Shown here piece after piece: positions 8,612 through 17,842 of a stretch of 64,000 nt of DNA. Location of the stretch: NCBI RefSeq assembly GCF_036178145.1, contig NZ_CP108067.1:10183001-10247000 (forward strand), given 5' to 3'. Source of the DNA: Streptomyces sp. NBC_00273 (GTDB taxonomy: Bacteria; Actinomycetota; Actinomycetes; Streptomycetales; Streptomycetaceae). The notes under the pieces are model-generated. The model searched no databases. It was given only the letters and a program-made list of their open reading frames with translations, and was not told where the DNA came from. A program made the translations under genes and the position numbers. Position 1 is the first letter of the stretch. Every line of letters starts with the position of its first letter.

Positions 8612-9628
8612 ATGGAGTACTCGCGGGTCGGCGACAGTGGCCTCCTGGTGAGCCGGATCGTCTACGGAAACGCCGTTACCCACGGAGACCAGGTCGACGA
8701 GTCGGTCGCCCAGGAATGCATACGGGCCGCGCTGGACAGCGGCATCAACACCTTCGACACCGCCGATGCCTACGCCGGGGGCCGGGCGGAAGAGATCCTT
8801 GGCCGCACACTCGCGGGCGAGCGCCGCGACAGCCTCGTCATCTGCACCAAGGTGGGACGGTGGGCCAGGCCGGACGATCCGAACACCGGGCGTCTGTCCC
8901 GCAAGCACATCAGCGAGTCGATCGACGGTTCCCTGCGCCGCCTCGGTCTCGACCACGTAGACCTCTACCAGGCACACCGCCACGACGCGGAGACCCCGCT
9001 GGAGGAGACCTTGACGGCCTTCGCCGACGTCGTGCGCGCAGGCAAGGCGCTCTACATCGGTGTCTCCGAATGGCCCGCAGACAGGATCCGCGAGGCAGCC
9101 CGGCTCGCCCGCGAACTCGGTGTCCCACTGATCGCCAACCAGCCTCAGTACTCGATCCTGTGGCGCGTCATCGAGTCCGAGGTGCTGCCGGCCAGCCAGG
9201 AGTCCGGCGTCGGCCAGATCGTGTGGATGCCCCTGGCAGGTGGTGCGCTCACCGGCAAGTACCGGGCAGGCCAGGCACTTCCTACCGGCAGCAGGGCCGA
9301 GGCCACGGCAGGAGGCGCCAAGTCCATCGGCCGGTGGGACTACCTCAACGAGAAGGTACTTGCGGCAGTCGCCGACTTGGAGCCGGTCGCGGCCGACGCC
9401 GGGCTGACCCTGCCGCAACTGGCCATCGCCTGGGTGCTGGGCAGGCCGGGAGTGAACGCAACGGTCATGGGCGCCTCCCGTGCCGCGCAGCTCCTCGAAA
9501 ACGTCAAGGCGGTCGAGGTGACTCTCGACGACGACCTCCTCCAGCGCATCGACGCCGCCGTCACCCCCGTCGTACGCAGCGATCCCTCGCTCACGCTTGA
9601 CCCACTCGGCTCGGCCGCACGCCTGTGA
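8612..9628 (+). CDS. aldo/keto reductase
   Basis: This 338-aa AKR barrel protein has the complete catalytic tetrad: Asp49 and Tyr54 (FDTADAY), Lys80 (TKVGR) and His122 (YQAHRH). It is NADPH-linked by family. AAAGGA precedes both GTG 8609 and ATG 8612; ATG was taken. In aromatic polyketide clusters such enzymes reduce a ketone or quinone late in the pathway or act on deoxysugars. No sugar genes are seen in this window, so action on the aglycone is the simpler reading. Confidence 0.85.
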   Translation: MEYSRVGDSGLLVSRIVYGNAVTHGDQVDESVAQECIRAALDSGINTFDTADAYAGGRAEEILGRTLAGERRDSLVICTKVGRWARPDDPNTGRLSRKHISESIDGSLRRLGLDHVDLYQAHRHDAETPLEETLTAFADVVRAGKALYIGVSEWPADRIREAARLARELGVPLIANQPQYSILWRVIESEVLPASQESGVGQIVWMPLAGGALTGKYRAGQALPTGSRAEATAGGAKSIGRWDYLNEKVLAAVADLEPVAADAGLTLPQLAIAWVLGRPGVNATVMGASRAAQLLENVKAVEVTLDDDLLQRIDAAVTPVVRSDPSLTLDPLGSAARL

Positions 9629-9696
9629 AGGGGAGCACCGCGCGACATTCCCGCCAGACACAAGAGCCGTCCGAACGAGAGGAATGAGGAAACCCG

Positions 9697-10509
9697 ATGA
9701 CGGAACTGCTCCATGAGATCGTTGTGCCGGCCCCCGCCCGAAAGCTGTTCGACCTGATCGCCGACGTGGTCGAAGCCCCCCAGTACTTTCCCACCCACCT
9801 GTACGCAGAGATCGCCAGCATCGAAAGTGCGCACCGCGACCTGGTCGGCCGATGGGTGGTCGACAACGGCACGGTCCGGGGCTGGCGACTGTGGCGCACC
9901 CGCGACACCGAGGCGCTGGCCATCAGCTTCGAACACGAGGCCCCCAAGCCGCCGCTGACCCGCATGCGCGGCAACTGGACCTTCGAGGCACTCGCCGACG
10001 GCGGGACCCACGTCCGCGTCCGCCACACCTTCGAGCTCGCCACCACAACCCCGGCCGAAGCAGCCGAGCAGGTATGCGCGAAACTGGACGACAATGTGCC
10101 GGCGCAACTGGACAACCTTGCCGCACTGGCTTGCCACATCGACGTGCTGCGCGCGAACACCTTCACCAGCGAGCGGGCCGTACGCGTGGACGCGCCCGCC
10201 GCCTCCCTTGCCGAGAATGCGGCCAGCTCCCTCGGCGACCCTGCGCAATGGGCGCTGCTTGAACTCGCCGACGGGCTGCTGGTGTTCAAGCAGCACGCGG
10301 GACTGGAGCCACACCTCCACACCTCCACTGGTGAATACCGGCGCACAGAGGAGGCGGACGGCACCACCGTCAGGCTCCGAAGGACGGTGACGCTCTCCGG
10401 GAGGCCTTCGCCCCAGGAAGCAGCCCGGGCACGTGAGCAGCTCGAAGCCGACGTCCGCGACCAGATCGCCCGGTTTGCGCGGTCCGGCCCGTATGCGCCG
10501 GTCCGCTGA
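9697..10509 (+). CDS. second aromatase/cyclase (SRPBCC), second half degenerate
   Basis: This 270-aa protein opens with a typical SRPBCC domain (about 1-145: EIVVPAPARKLFDLIADV, a conserved RMRGNWTFEAL stretch). Its second half (about 150-270) is shorter and poorly conserved, unlike the full second domain of the cyclase at 4748-5734. Such paralogues act on later rings. The gene ends just before a strong bidirectional terminator, so it closes the rightward operon. Confidence 0.8.
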   Translation: MTELLHEIVVPAPARKLFDLIADVVEAPQYFPTHLYAEIASIESAHRDLVGRWVVDNGTVRGWRLWRTRDTEALAISFEHEAPKPPLTRMRGNWTFEALADGGTHVRVRHTFELATTTPAEAAEQVCAKLDDNVPAQLDNLAALACHIDVLRANTFTSERAVRVDAPAASLAENAASSLGDPAQWALLELADGLLVFKQHAGLEPHLHTSTGEYRRTEEADGTTVRLRRTVTLSGRPSPQEAARAREQLEADVRDQIARFARSGPYAPVR

Positions 10510-10561
10510 GGCAATCCGATGACAGCGCGGGCCGGACCCCCATCGGTGCGCGTCCACCAAC

Positions 10562-10598
10562 GCTCGGCCCCGGAACCGTCCTGGTTCCGGGGCCGAGC
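10562..10598. terminator. bidirectional terminator between convergent genes
   Basis: A perfect 16-bp inverted repeat (GCTCGGCCCCGGAACC and its complement) with a 5-base loop lies between the convergent cyclase and O-methyltransferase genes. It has no T-tract, which is usual for Streptomyces. Confidence 0.88.
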
Positions 10599-10616
10599 CA
10601 TGATGCTGCAGACGCC

Positions 10617-11645
10617 TCACACGCCCTTCGTGGCGACGAGCACGGTGTCGTTGCCGCTGCTGAGCCGGGTGGCGGACCGGAAGGTAAAACCGGCCTTCTC
10701 CACCCAGGAAAGCCCCTCGGCCACGGTGTACTCCGCACCGCCCGGGGTGATCAGCGCAACGTTCAGGCTGCCGATGAGACTGCGCAGGTCCGGCGCGTCC
10801 TCATCGAGCATCTGATCGTAGATCACCACGGCCCCGCCCGCCGGCAGCGCGGCGTACGCCCGGTCCAGGAGTTCCTGACGCTGCACGGCCGACCAGTCGT
10901 GCAGTACATGGCCGAAGACCAGGACATCGGTTTCCGGCATCGCGTCCGTGAAGAAGTCACCCGCGTGGAAGAGCACCTTCTCGACAAGGCCCAGTTCCTC
11001 CATGTACTCCTCGAAAAACGGTTGGACTGCCGGGAGCTCGAACACCCCACCGGTGAGGTGGGGATGGTGCTTGACCAGCTGCGAGGCGACATTGCCGCGC
11101 GCGCCGCCGATATCGACGAACGAGGAGTACTGCGACCAGTCGACGGCAGCCGCCAACTGGGGGCCCACCAGGGCGTTGTTGGCATCCATGTGGATCAGGA
11201 AGTTACGGGTGGCCTCCGGGTTGCGGTACAGCGTGGCGAACGCGTCAGCCCCTACATCGGCTTTGGGCTCACCGTCGCGCAGCGCCTCGGTGAGCCGGCC
11301 CCAGGTCTGGTAGTGGCGCTGAGCCGCCGTCTTGATGCGAGCACCCAGGTAGACCGGACCGCCGGGCACCAGGAACTGTTCGGCCGCCACAGCGTTGCGA
11401 AAGACCGCACCGTCCCGCTCCAGCAGTCCGAGCGCGGTCACCGCGCTGAGGAAATCCCTGGCCAGGCGCGGGTGCAGGCCAAGACGCGCGCAGATCTCGT
11501 CCAGCCCCAACGGCCCTTGGCCGAGCAACTCGAAGAGGCCCACCTCGACCGCGCTGTGCAGGATACGGGCCTCGGCGTACGACGCGCTCAGCCGGGAAAT
11601 CGCCAAGGCGTCGAGAGGACGGGCGGTGGTGTCACTGATGGTCAT
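10617..11645 (-). CDS. SAM-dependent O-methyltransferase 2
   Basis: This 342-aa methyltransferase has an N-terminal helical dimerisation/winged-helix region (ILHSAVEVGLFELL, ICARLGLHPRLARDFL) and a SAM site FVDIGGARGN, then the HVLHDW segment typical of polyketide O-methyltransferases (family Methyltransf_2). It is divergent from the decayed metK gene, separated by about 230 bp, and convergent with the cyclase. With the methyltransferase at 7537-8568 this predicts at least two methylations. Confidence 0.86.
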   Translation of the reverse strand: MTISDTTARPLDALAISRLSASYAEARILHSAVEVGLFELLGQGPLGLDEICARLGLHPRLARDFLSAVTALGLLERDGAVFRNAVAAEQFLVPGGPVYLGARIKTAAQRHYQTWGRLTEALRDGEPKADVGADAFATLYRNPEATRNFLIHMDANNALVGPQLAAAVDWSQYSSFVDIGGARGNVASQLVKHHPHLTGGVFELPAVQPFFEEYMEELGLVEKVLFHAGDFFTDAMPETDVLVFGHVLHDWSAVQRQELLDRAYAALPAGGAVVIYDQMLDEDAPDLRSLIGSLNVALITPGGAEYTVAEGLSWVEKAGFTFRSATRLSSGNDTVLVATKGV

Positions 11646-11872
11646 GGAGCTTCCTCACATCCCTTCGGGAATTCGGATGACAGCCCCGATGGTCGCGAAA
11701 CCGGTTCAAGGGTTCGTCGAGATACCGGAGAGGGCACGGACGAAACCCGACGCCGGTACGAGCCGCCTTCTCACCACCCTGACTGCGTCACCCGTTGACG
11801 ACCGCCGACCGCCGTACCCCATCGCCTGCTGTCCCACCAGGCAGTCCTCACCCCACGCTAGGAGGGACCATC
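11646..11872. promoter_or_regulatory. divergent upstream region of methyltransferase and metK remnant
   Basis: These 227 bp sit upstream of both the leftward methyltransferase and the rightward metK pseudogene. GGAGGGACC precedes the pseudogene ATG, so its translation signal survives. No operator was identified. Confidence 0.4.
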
Positions 11873-12598
11873 ATGCCCGGCCGTCTACTCACCTCGGAAT
11901 CCGTGACCGAGAGCCACCCCGACAAAATCGCTGACCAGACCAGTGACACGATCCTCGATGCGCTGCTGCGCCTGGCTTCGACGGCGCCTCCTGCAGCGTA
12001 TCGGTGTCCATCGGTGCGCAGCCGCGGCCGATCGAGCCGGCCCACCGTCTCTCGCACCGCCCAACCGAGGTACGCAAGGACGGAACGGTTCCCTACCTGC
12101 GACCCGCCGGCCAGACCCAGCTCACCGTCGAGTACCTGGGAAGTCCGCCCTGTCCGCCTCGACACCGTCGTGTTTTCCTCGCAGCACGCGGGCGACAACG
12201 ACCTTGAGGGGCTGCTCGCCCCGGACATCCGCGAACACCTCGTCGAGCGTCTACTGGCACAGCTCGCCGACGACGGCATCACGCTGGAGACGGACGACCA
12301 CCGCCTGCTGGTCAACCCGACCGGCCGCTTCGAGAGCGGCGGTCCCATGGGCGCCGCAAGCCTGACCGACCGCAAGAACATCATCGACACGTACGGCGGT
12401 ACGGCCCGTCACGGCGATGACGCCTTCTCGGGCAAGGACCCGTCAAAGGTGGACCGTTCGGCCGCGTACGCGATGCGCGAGGTCGCCTAGAACGTGGTGG
12501 CCGCGGGTCTCGCCGCGCGCTGCGAGGTCCAGGTCGCGTACGCGATCAGCAAGGCCGAGCCAGTGGCTATCGAAGCCGTCACGATCGCCGACCCCTGG
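11873..12598 (+). pseudogene. metK: S-adenosylmethionine synthetase remnant
   Basis: MetK sequence survives in three pieces that need frame changes. [18 protein letters not shown] starts at ATG 11873. [14 protein letters not shown] and QLTVEY are near 12062-12135. [20 protein letters not shown] with the SAYAMREVA segment follows near 12345-12489. A TAG at 12488-12490 stands where functional enzymes have Lys ([22 protein letters not shown]), and homology continues after it. The first third has also lost a large internal part. The protein cannot be made. Clusters with several methyltransferases often carry a private metK; here it has decayed. Confidence 0.85.
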
Positions 12599-12604
12599 AC
12601 CCGT

Positions 12605-12733
12605 CGACGGCGTACTCCGAGGAGTACGCCCACATCCTCACCCTCCTCAACCGCACCCTGGGCGAGAACCCCCAGAAGTGGCCCCAGCTTGCCTCGGAGA
12701 AAGGCTGCCGCCACTTCCTGATCGACGGCCAAC
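12605..12733 (+). pseudogene. ahcY: S-adenosylhomocysteinase fragment
   Basis: A short stretch reads LLNRTLGENPQKWPQLASE and then, after an internal loss of about 45 residues, GCRHFLIDG. Both match the middle of S-adenosylhomocysteine hydrolase. It lies directly downstream of the metK remnant. Together they look like a former SAM supply and recycling pair of the methyltransferase-rich cluster. Only about 40 codons remain and there is no start or active site. Confidence 0.65.
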
Positions 12734-12927
12734 CACCGCTCGCGCATCGCTGCCGACGACGAACCACCCGCCTCACGTCTACGCAAAGGCATTACCAACG
12801 TCGTGGCCGCCTGCAACAACATCCTCAGGTTTCGCCAGGCTTCCAGTCGGTTGTCCCCATCGGCATTCCGGGTGCGCAGGGGTGGGTCGGGTTGGAGTCG
12901 GCCCTGATCGCTTTCGGGGCAGCAGAG
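12734..12927. other. decayed intergenic sequence
   Basis: No intact gene. A short phrase (KGITNVVAACNNIL) reads like protein but I could not assign it. This is probably more of the same decayed gene block. Confidence 0.35.
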
Positions 12928-12970
12928 GGCCCATCAGCGCCCTTTGGGGGAATGAGAGCGCTGATGGGCC
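12928..12970 (-). terminator. terminator downstream of the FabI/FabL-like SDR gene
   Basis: A perfect 13-bp inverted repeat (GGCCCATCAGCGC / GCGCTGATGGGCC) with a 17-base loop begins 19 bp past the stop of the leftward SDR gene. It also blocks any read-through from the pseudogenes. Confidence 0.85.
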
Positions 12971-12989
12971 AGTTCATGGAGCGGGCAGG

Positions 12990-13727
12990 TCAGCCGAGCA
13001 GGGACAGCCCGCCGTCGACGGTGATGACCTGACCATGGATCCAGCCGGCGTCGGCGTGGCAGAGCAGGGACACGACGTTCGCGATGTCCTCGGGCGTGGT
13101 GAGCCGACCGGCAGGCGTACGGGCGGCCAGCGCCGCTGCCACCTCAGACGGGCCCGCGGTGGCGGCCCCCTTGTCGAGCTTCGAGCTGGACACGGCGTTC
13201 ACGGTGATGCCGGAGCGGGCGAAATCGACGGCAAGGTAGCGGACCAGGCTCTCCAGGGCGGCCTTGGCCATTCCCTGGGTCGCGTAGCGGTTGACCACCT
13301 GCCGCGCACCGCTGCTGGAGACCGCGACGATCCTGCCCGCCCGGCCGGACATCAGCTCGACGAGGGCCGGTGCGGCGGCGAGCAGGGGTGCGAGGGCCAC
13401 GGTGAGGCCGTCGCGTGCATCGCGCAGCGTGGCTTCCAGAGTCAGCGACGGCCGCCAGGCGGCGGCAGAGTGGACGAGGACGTCCAGCCCGCCCCATCGT
13501 TCCCGCGCCACGTCCAGTACCGAGCTGATGCTGCCCGGGACGGCCAGATCCGCCTTCACCGTGCATGCGGTGCCCGGCAGCCCGGACAGCAAGTCGACAG
13601 CGTGCTTGGCGGCCGTGTCGTCGTGGCCGTACACCAGCAGTACGTCGGCGCCGTTCGCACACAACTTGCGCGCAACGGCCAACCCGACCCCACGGGTTCC
13701 GCCCGTGATGACTGCGCTGCTGCTCAT
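12990..13727 (-). CDS. SDR of the enoyl-reductase (FabI/FabL-like) type
   Basis: This 245-aa SDR has TGGTRGVG at 8-15. Its active-site region is RYATQGMAKAALE: Tyr148 and Lys155 are spaced Y-x6-K, the enoyl-ACP reductase spacing, not the Y-x3-K of ketoreductases. AAAGGAGG precedes ATG 13727. In this setting it may reduce an enoyl or enone in the starter or tailoring steps, or be an accessory fatty-acid-type reductase. A plain ketoreductase is less likely because of the spacing. The gene is alone between a terminator and a divergent promoter region. Confidence 0.78.
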   Translation of the reverse strand: MSSSAVITGGTRGVGLAVARKLCANGADVLLVYGHDDTAAKHAVDLLSGLPGTACTVKADLAVPGSISSVLDVARERWGGLDVLVHSAAAWRPSLTLEATLRDARDGLTVALAPLLAAAPALVELMSGRAGRIVAVSSSGARQVVNRYATQGMAKAALESLVRYLAVDFARSGITVNAVSSSKLDKGAATAGPSEVAAALAARTPAGRLTTPEDIANVVSLLCHADAGWIHGQVITVDGGLSLLG

Positions 13728-14025
13728 GGCGGGCCCTCCTTTCGTATGTGCGGCGACTGCGTTGGCGCGTACGCCGCTTGGGACGCGCACAACTCCTATG
13801 ACACGCACGACGGATAGGCCTTGTACGACGTGCTCCAGGTGAGGCTCGCGCACCTTCGTCGACAAGAGAACGAGAAGTAATCGCGTGGCCGGCTCCACCA
13901 CCTCCCGTCCCCGCTGGACGTATCGCAGCCCGGACTTCTAACCGCCTTCGACCCGGTTGTCGCAGGCTTAACGCGCATCGGGCCGCGAAGGTGTGGTCTG
14001 GGCAGCGGCGCTGGAGGGAGTGGGC
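13728..14025. promoter_or_regulatory. divergent promoter region
   Basis: This 298-bp gap separates the leftward SDR and the rightward MBL-fold gene. No coding sequence is supported and no operator was assigned. Confidence 0.45.
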
Positions 14026-14961
14026 ATGCGAGGGGTGACGGGCGCGGACCTGCGAGGAGTGCGCGAGACCCGGCTGGAGGAGGTCGCCGACGGCGTGTAC
14101 GCCTTCGTGCAGCCGGACGGCGGGTGGTGCCTGAGCAACGCGGGGGTGGTACCCGGCAGGCAGTTCACCCTCGTGGTGGACACCGCGGCAACCATCAAGC
14201 GGACGAACCTGCTGCGCAAGGAGGTCGACCGGCTCGGGAACAACTCCCGACAGGTCGTGGTGAACACACATCAGCACGGCGACCACACGTTCGGGAACTG
14301 TGTCTTCGCCCCGCAGGCCCTGTTCATCGCACACGAGACCGCACGCGGCGACATCGTGAAGTCCGGTCTGGGACTGCAGCAGCTGTGGCCCGACGTGCAC
14401 TGGGGAGAGGTCCACCTCACGCCGCCGCAGATCACCTTCACCGACCGGATGACGCTGCATCTGGACCCGGGCACGGTCGAACTGCTCCACCCCGGCCCCG
14501 CGCACACCACCGGAGACACCGTCGTCTGGGTGCCGGAACAGAAGGTCCTGTTCACAGGCGACATCGTGATGAACGGCGTCACGCCCTTCTGCCTCATGGG
14601 TTCCGTCGAGGGAACACTGCGTGTCATCCAGCAGTTGCGGGCGCTGGATCCCGCGGTCGTCGTCCCCGGCCACGGCGCGGTCTGCGGCCCCGAAGTGTTC
14701 GACACCTGTACGCGCTATCTGCGCTGGGTCCAAAGGCTCGCCGAGGACGGCATCTCGGCCGAGCTGTCGCCCCTCGAGGTGGCGCGGGACACGGACCTGG
14801 GGGAGTGGTCAGAGCTGATCGACGCGGAGCGGCTGGTGCCCAACCTCGTACGGGCGTACGCAGAGAACCGGGGCGGTGTGCTGGGTGAACAGATCGACGA
14901 GATGGGCGCGTTCGGGCACATGCTGGAGTTCCACGGTGGTCTCCCCATCTGCCACGCCTGA
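14026..14961 (+). CDS. MBL-fold hydrolase/cyclase (ActIV-like)
   Basis: The 311-aa protein has the metallo-beta-lactamase zinc motif THQHGDH, a second-site GPAHTTGD and a GHG motif (VVPGHGAV). MBL-fold proteins in type II polyketide clusters serve as second-ring cyclases or thioesterases (ActIV). A strong GGAGGGAG precedes ATG 14026. It is followed 14 bp later by the PPTase gene, then the carboxylase genes with start/stop overlaps, forming one operon that supplies and primes the synthase. A general hydrolase role remains possible. Confidence 0.8.
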   Translation: MRGVTGADLRGVRETRLEEVADGVYAFVQPDGGWCLSNAGVVPGRQFTLVVDTAATIKRTNLLRKEVDRLGNNSRQVVVNTHQHGDHTFGNCVFAPQALFIAHETARGDIVKSGLGLQQLWPDVHWGEVHLTPPQITFTDRMTLHLDPGTVELLHPGPAHTTGDTVVWVPEQKVLFTGDIVMNGVTPFCLMGSVEGTLRVIQQLRALDPAVVVPGHGAVCGPEVFDTCTRYLRWVQRLAEDGISAELSPLEVARDTDLGEWSELIDAERLVPNLVRAYAENRGGVLGEQIDEMGAFGHMLEFHGGLPICHA

Positions 14962-14975
14962 CCGGGGAGGATGCG

Positions 14976-15764
14976 GTGATCGAGGAGATCCTGCCGTCGA
15001 CCGTGTCGGCCTTCGACTCGATCACCACACGGGAGGGGTCGCCGGACCGGGCAACTGTGACGCACGCGAACGGCCCGGGGGACGGCCAATGGCCCGGCTC
15101 CCGCGGCGGTCTCTTCCCGGAGGAGGAGGCAGCTCTGCGCCACGCATCAAAGAAGCGGCGCCAGCAGTTCACCCAAACTCGGCAGCAGGCGCGGGCGGCG
15201 CTCGCCGCGCTCGGCCTTCCCCCCGCTGCGATCCTGCCCGCACGTGACAGGGCGCCCACCTGGCCGCCGGGCACGGTAGGGAGCATCACGCACTGCACCG
15301 GCTACGCCGCGACGGCGCTCGCCCGCGCCGAGGACCTCATGGGCCTGGGCATCGACGCGGAGCCGCATCGGCCCTTGCCGCCCGCACTGTTGGAGCGCAT
15401 CACCCGTCCCGAGGAGCATCCGGTGCTGGAACGGCTCCGCCGCACTGAACCCAAACTGCACGGCGGATGCCTGCTGTTCAGCGCCAAGGAGTCCGTGTAC
15501 AAGGCGTGGTCGCCGCTGACCGGGCTGCCGCTCGGCTTTCAGGATGTGGTCGTGACCCTCACCCGGGCAACGGGAAAGCGGGCCGGGACGTTCACGGCGT
15601 GCCTGCCGCAAGGCGGCCCCGTCGGACGGTTCGCCGGCCGCTGGCTGATCCGCAACGGCCTGGTCGTGACCACCGTGACCGTCGGGACCTCAACGTCCTT
15701 CGAAGAGCTCTCGACGCACACGTCCCAAGCTGGCGACATCGGTTACGAGAAGAGGGAAGCATGA
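14976..15764 (+). CDS. 4'-phosphopantetheinyl transferase
   Basis: This 262-aa Sfp/EntD-type protein should attach phosphopantetheine to the pathway's acyl carrier protein. Seen: VGSITHCTGYAATAL, the metal-binding GLGIDAEPH with Asp and Glu, and the FSAKESVYKAW motif. The start is GTG 14976 after GGGGAGG. Its stop overlaps the carboxylase ATG (ATGA). A PPTase next to a carboxylase beta subunit recalls the jadM-jadN arrangement of angucycline clusters (established for jadomycin). Confidence 0.9.
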   Translation: MIEEILPSTVSAFDSITTREGSPDRATVTHANGPGDGQWPGSRGGLFPEEEAALRHASKKRRQQFTQTRQQARAALAALGLPPAAILPARDRAPTWPPGTVGSITHCTGYAATALARAEDLMGLGIDAEPHRPLPPALLERITRPEEHPVLERLRRTEPKLHGGCLLFSAKESVYKAWSPLTGLPLGFQDVVVTLTRATGKRAGTFTACLPQGGPVGRFAGRWLIRNGLVVTTVTVGTSTSFEELSTHTSQAGDIGYEKREA

Positions 15765-17338
15765 CCATTCTGGAGGACAACCCGTTCCGGGCCGTCGACG
15801 GCCGGATCACCGAACTCGAGAACATCCGCGCGCACGTGCGGCGCGGCCCCAGCGAGCGGGCCACCGAGGCCCAGCACGCCAAAGGCAAACTCACCGCCCG
15901 CGAGCGCCTCTCCCTGCTCTTCGACGACGGCATGTTCACCGAGGTCGAGGGCCTTCGCCGACACCGGGCCACCGGCTTCGGACTGGAGGACAAACGCCCG
16001 TACACCGACGGCGTTGTCATCGGCTGGGGGCAGGTCTACGGACGCGTGGTCTTCGCCTACGCGCACGACTTCCGGATCTTCGGCGGCTCCCTGGGCGAAG
16101 CGCACGCCGAGAAGATCCACAAGATCATGGACATGGCGGCCGCGGCGGGTGCCCCGGTGGTGGGACTCTGCGACGGTGCCGGAGCCCGGATCCAGGAGGG
16201 CGTCACCGCGCTGGCCGGCTACGGCGGCATCTTCCAGCGCAACGTCCGCAATTCAGGAGTGATCCCACAGATCAGCGTGATCATGGGACCGTGCGCGGGC
16301 GGCGCCGCCTACTCGCCCGCCCTCACGGACTTCGTGTTCATGGTCCGCGGCATCTCGCAGATGTTCATCACGGGGCCGGACGTGGTGAAGGCGGTGACCG
16401 GAGAGCAGATCAGCCAGGAGGAACTGGGCGGAGCCGACACGCACACCACTGTGTCGGGAGTGGCGGGCTTCGCCTACGACGACGAGGCCGAATGCCTGGG
16501 CGACGTCCGCTACCTGCTGTCGCTTCTGCCGGCCAACAACCGCGAACTGCCCCCGGTGGAGCCCTCATCCGATCCGGCAGACCGCCGCACGCAGGCCCTC
16601 AGGGAACTCGTGCCGGCCGACCCTCACCGCCCGTACGACATGCGCCAGGTGATCGAGGAGTTCGTCGACGACGGGGACTTCTTCGAGGTGCACGCGGGTT
16701 GGGCGGGCAACATCGTGTGCGCCCTGGCGAGACTGGACGGCCATGTCGTGGGCATCGTCGGCAACCAGCCCTCCGCGCTGGCCGGGGTGCTCGACATCCA
16801 CAGCAGCGAGAAGGCCGCACGCTTCGTGCAGACCTGCGACGCCTTCAACATCCCACTGGTGACGCTGGTGGACGTGCCGGGATTCCTCCCCGGCGTGGAC
16901 CAGGAGCACGGTGGCATCATCCGGCACGGCGCCAAACTCCTCTACGCGTACTGCAATGCGACGGTCCCCCGCATCCAGCTGATCCTGCGCAAGGCCTACG
17001 GCGGTGCCTACATCGTCATGGACTCGCGGTCGATCGGGTCCGACGTGTCGCTGGCCTGGCCGGGCAACGAGATCGCCGTGATGGGCGCGGAAGGTGCGGC
17101 CAACGTCATCTTCCGACGTGAAATCGCCGCCGCCGGTGACCCGGAACTCGCCCGCAAGCAGTACATGGAGGAGTACCGCGAGAACCTGATGCACCCGTAC
17201 TACGCAGCCGAACGCGGGCTCGTCGACGACGTGATCGACCCCGCCGAGACACGGGCACGCCTCATCGACGCCCTCGCCATGCTGCGCGCCAAGAACGCCC
17301 CCCTACCCACCCGCAAGCACGGCAACCAACCGCAATGA
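15761..17338 (+). CDS. acyl-CoA carboxylase beta (carboxyltransferase) subunit
   Basis: This 525-aa protein is a PccB/AccB-type carboxyltransferase. It starts KGKLTARERLSLLFDDG, carries the crotonase-fold oxyanion glycines (GPCAGGAAYSPAL and KAYGGAYIVM) and has the standard length of about 525-530. With a biotinylated alpha subunit from elsewhere it makes malonyl- or methylmalonyl-CoA. It overlaps both the PPTase and epsilon-subunit genes by four bases. A dedicated copy inside the cluster implies precursor supply for the polyketide. Confidence 0.92.
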   Translation: MTILEDNPFRAVDGRITELENIRAHVRRGPSERATEAQHAKGKLTARERLSLLFDDGMFTEVEGLRRHRATGFGLEDKRPYTDGVVIGWGQVYGRVVFAYAHDFRIFGGSLGEAHAEKIHKIMDMAAAAGAPVVGLCDGAGARIQEGVTALAGYGGIFQRNVRNSGVIPQISVIMGPCAGGAAYSPALTDFVFMVRGISQMFITGPDVVKAVTGEQISQEELGGADTHTTVSGVAGFAYDDEAECLGDVRYLLSLLPANNRELPPVEPSSDPADRRTQALRELVPADPHRPYDMRQVIEEFVDDGDFFEVHAGWAGNIVCALARLDGHVVGIVGNQPSALAGVLDIHSSEKAARFVQTCDAFNIPLVTLVDVPGFLPGVDQEHGGIIRHGAKLLYAYCNATVPRIQLILRKAYGGAYIVMDSRSIGSDVSLAWPGNEIAVMGAEGAANVIFRREIAAAGDPELARKQYMEEYRENLMHPYYAAERGLVDDVIDPAETRARLIDALAMLRAKNAPLPTRKHGNQPQ

Positions 17339-17685
17339 ACGCCACCAGGCACGACGGGCCCACTCCCGAGCCGCTGATAGTGGTAAAGGCCGGCTCTCCG
17401 TCCCCCGAAGAACTCTCTGCCCTAGCCGTAGTGCTGCTCGCCGCGCTGCGAAGCCACCAGCTCACCGGCCCTGAGCAGGGCGTGCCCGCACCGCATGCCC
17501 CATGGTGGTACGCACAACTCATGGGGCACGGACCGACCATCTTCCAGAGGCCTCCAGCGCACCCCGCCTGGGGCCCACCCGACCGAACACAACGCAGCCG
17601 TGCCCGGCCTGGTCCGCACCGTCACCCCCTACCCGGCCACCACCGAGCGGGCCGCCCGGCTCCTACAGACCATCCCGGCCGGTGA
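17335..17685 (+). CDS. acyl-CoA carboxylase epsilon subunit-like, odd C-terminus
   Basis: The N-terminal half (EPLIVVKAGSPSPEELSALA) fits the small AccE/PccE epsilon subunits that stabilise actinobacterial carboxylase complexes. ATGA overlap with the beta subunit supports the call. Epsilon subunits are usually 60-85 aa; here the frame runs to 116 aa, and the last 40 residues are Pro/Arg/His-rich low-complexity sequence that looks like read-through of a damaged 3' end. The functional core probably ends near the PAWGP segment at residue 80. Confidence 0.65.
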   Translation: MNATRHDGPTPEPLIVVKAGSPSPEELSALAVVLLAALRSHQLTGPEQGVPAPHAPWWYAQLMGHGPTIFQRPPAHPAWGPPDRTQRSRARPGPHRHPLPGHHRAGRPAPTDHPGR

Positions 17686-17842
17686 ACTGGAACCGGCCGC
17701 CCTCTTGGCCCTCCCGGCCGCCGACCCCGCCCTTCCACAGTCTGCTGGAGTACTGGAAGACCCATGCCCCGGCCGACCCGGCGGGCAGCCGGGAGCGGGG
17801 AGCGGGGACAGCGGCGCACGATGACGCACGGCCGGGCTGCCT
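17686..17842. other. short gap with a possible gene remnant
   Basis: In one plus frame 17,600-17,720 reads protein-like (TTERAARLLQTIPAGELEPAAL) but has no start, ribosome site or recognised family. It marks the junction between the polyketide segment and the conflict-system operon. Confidence 0.3.
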
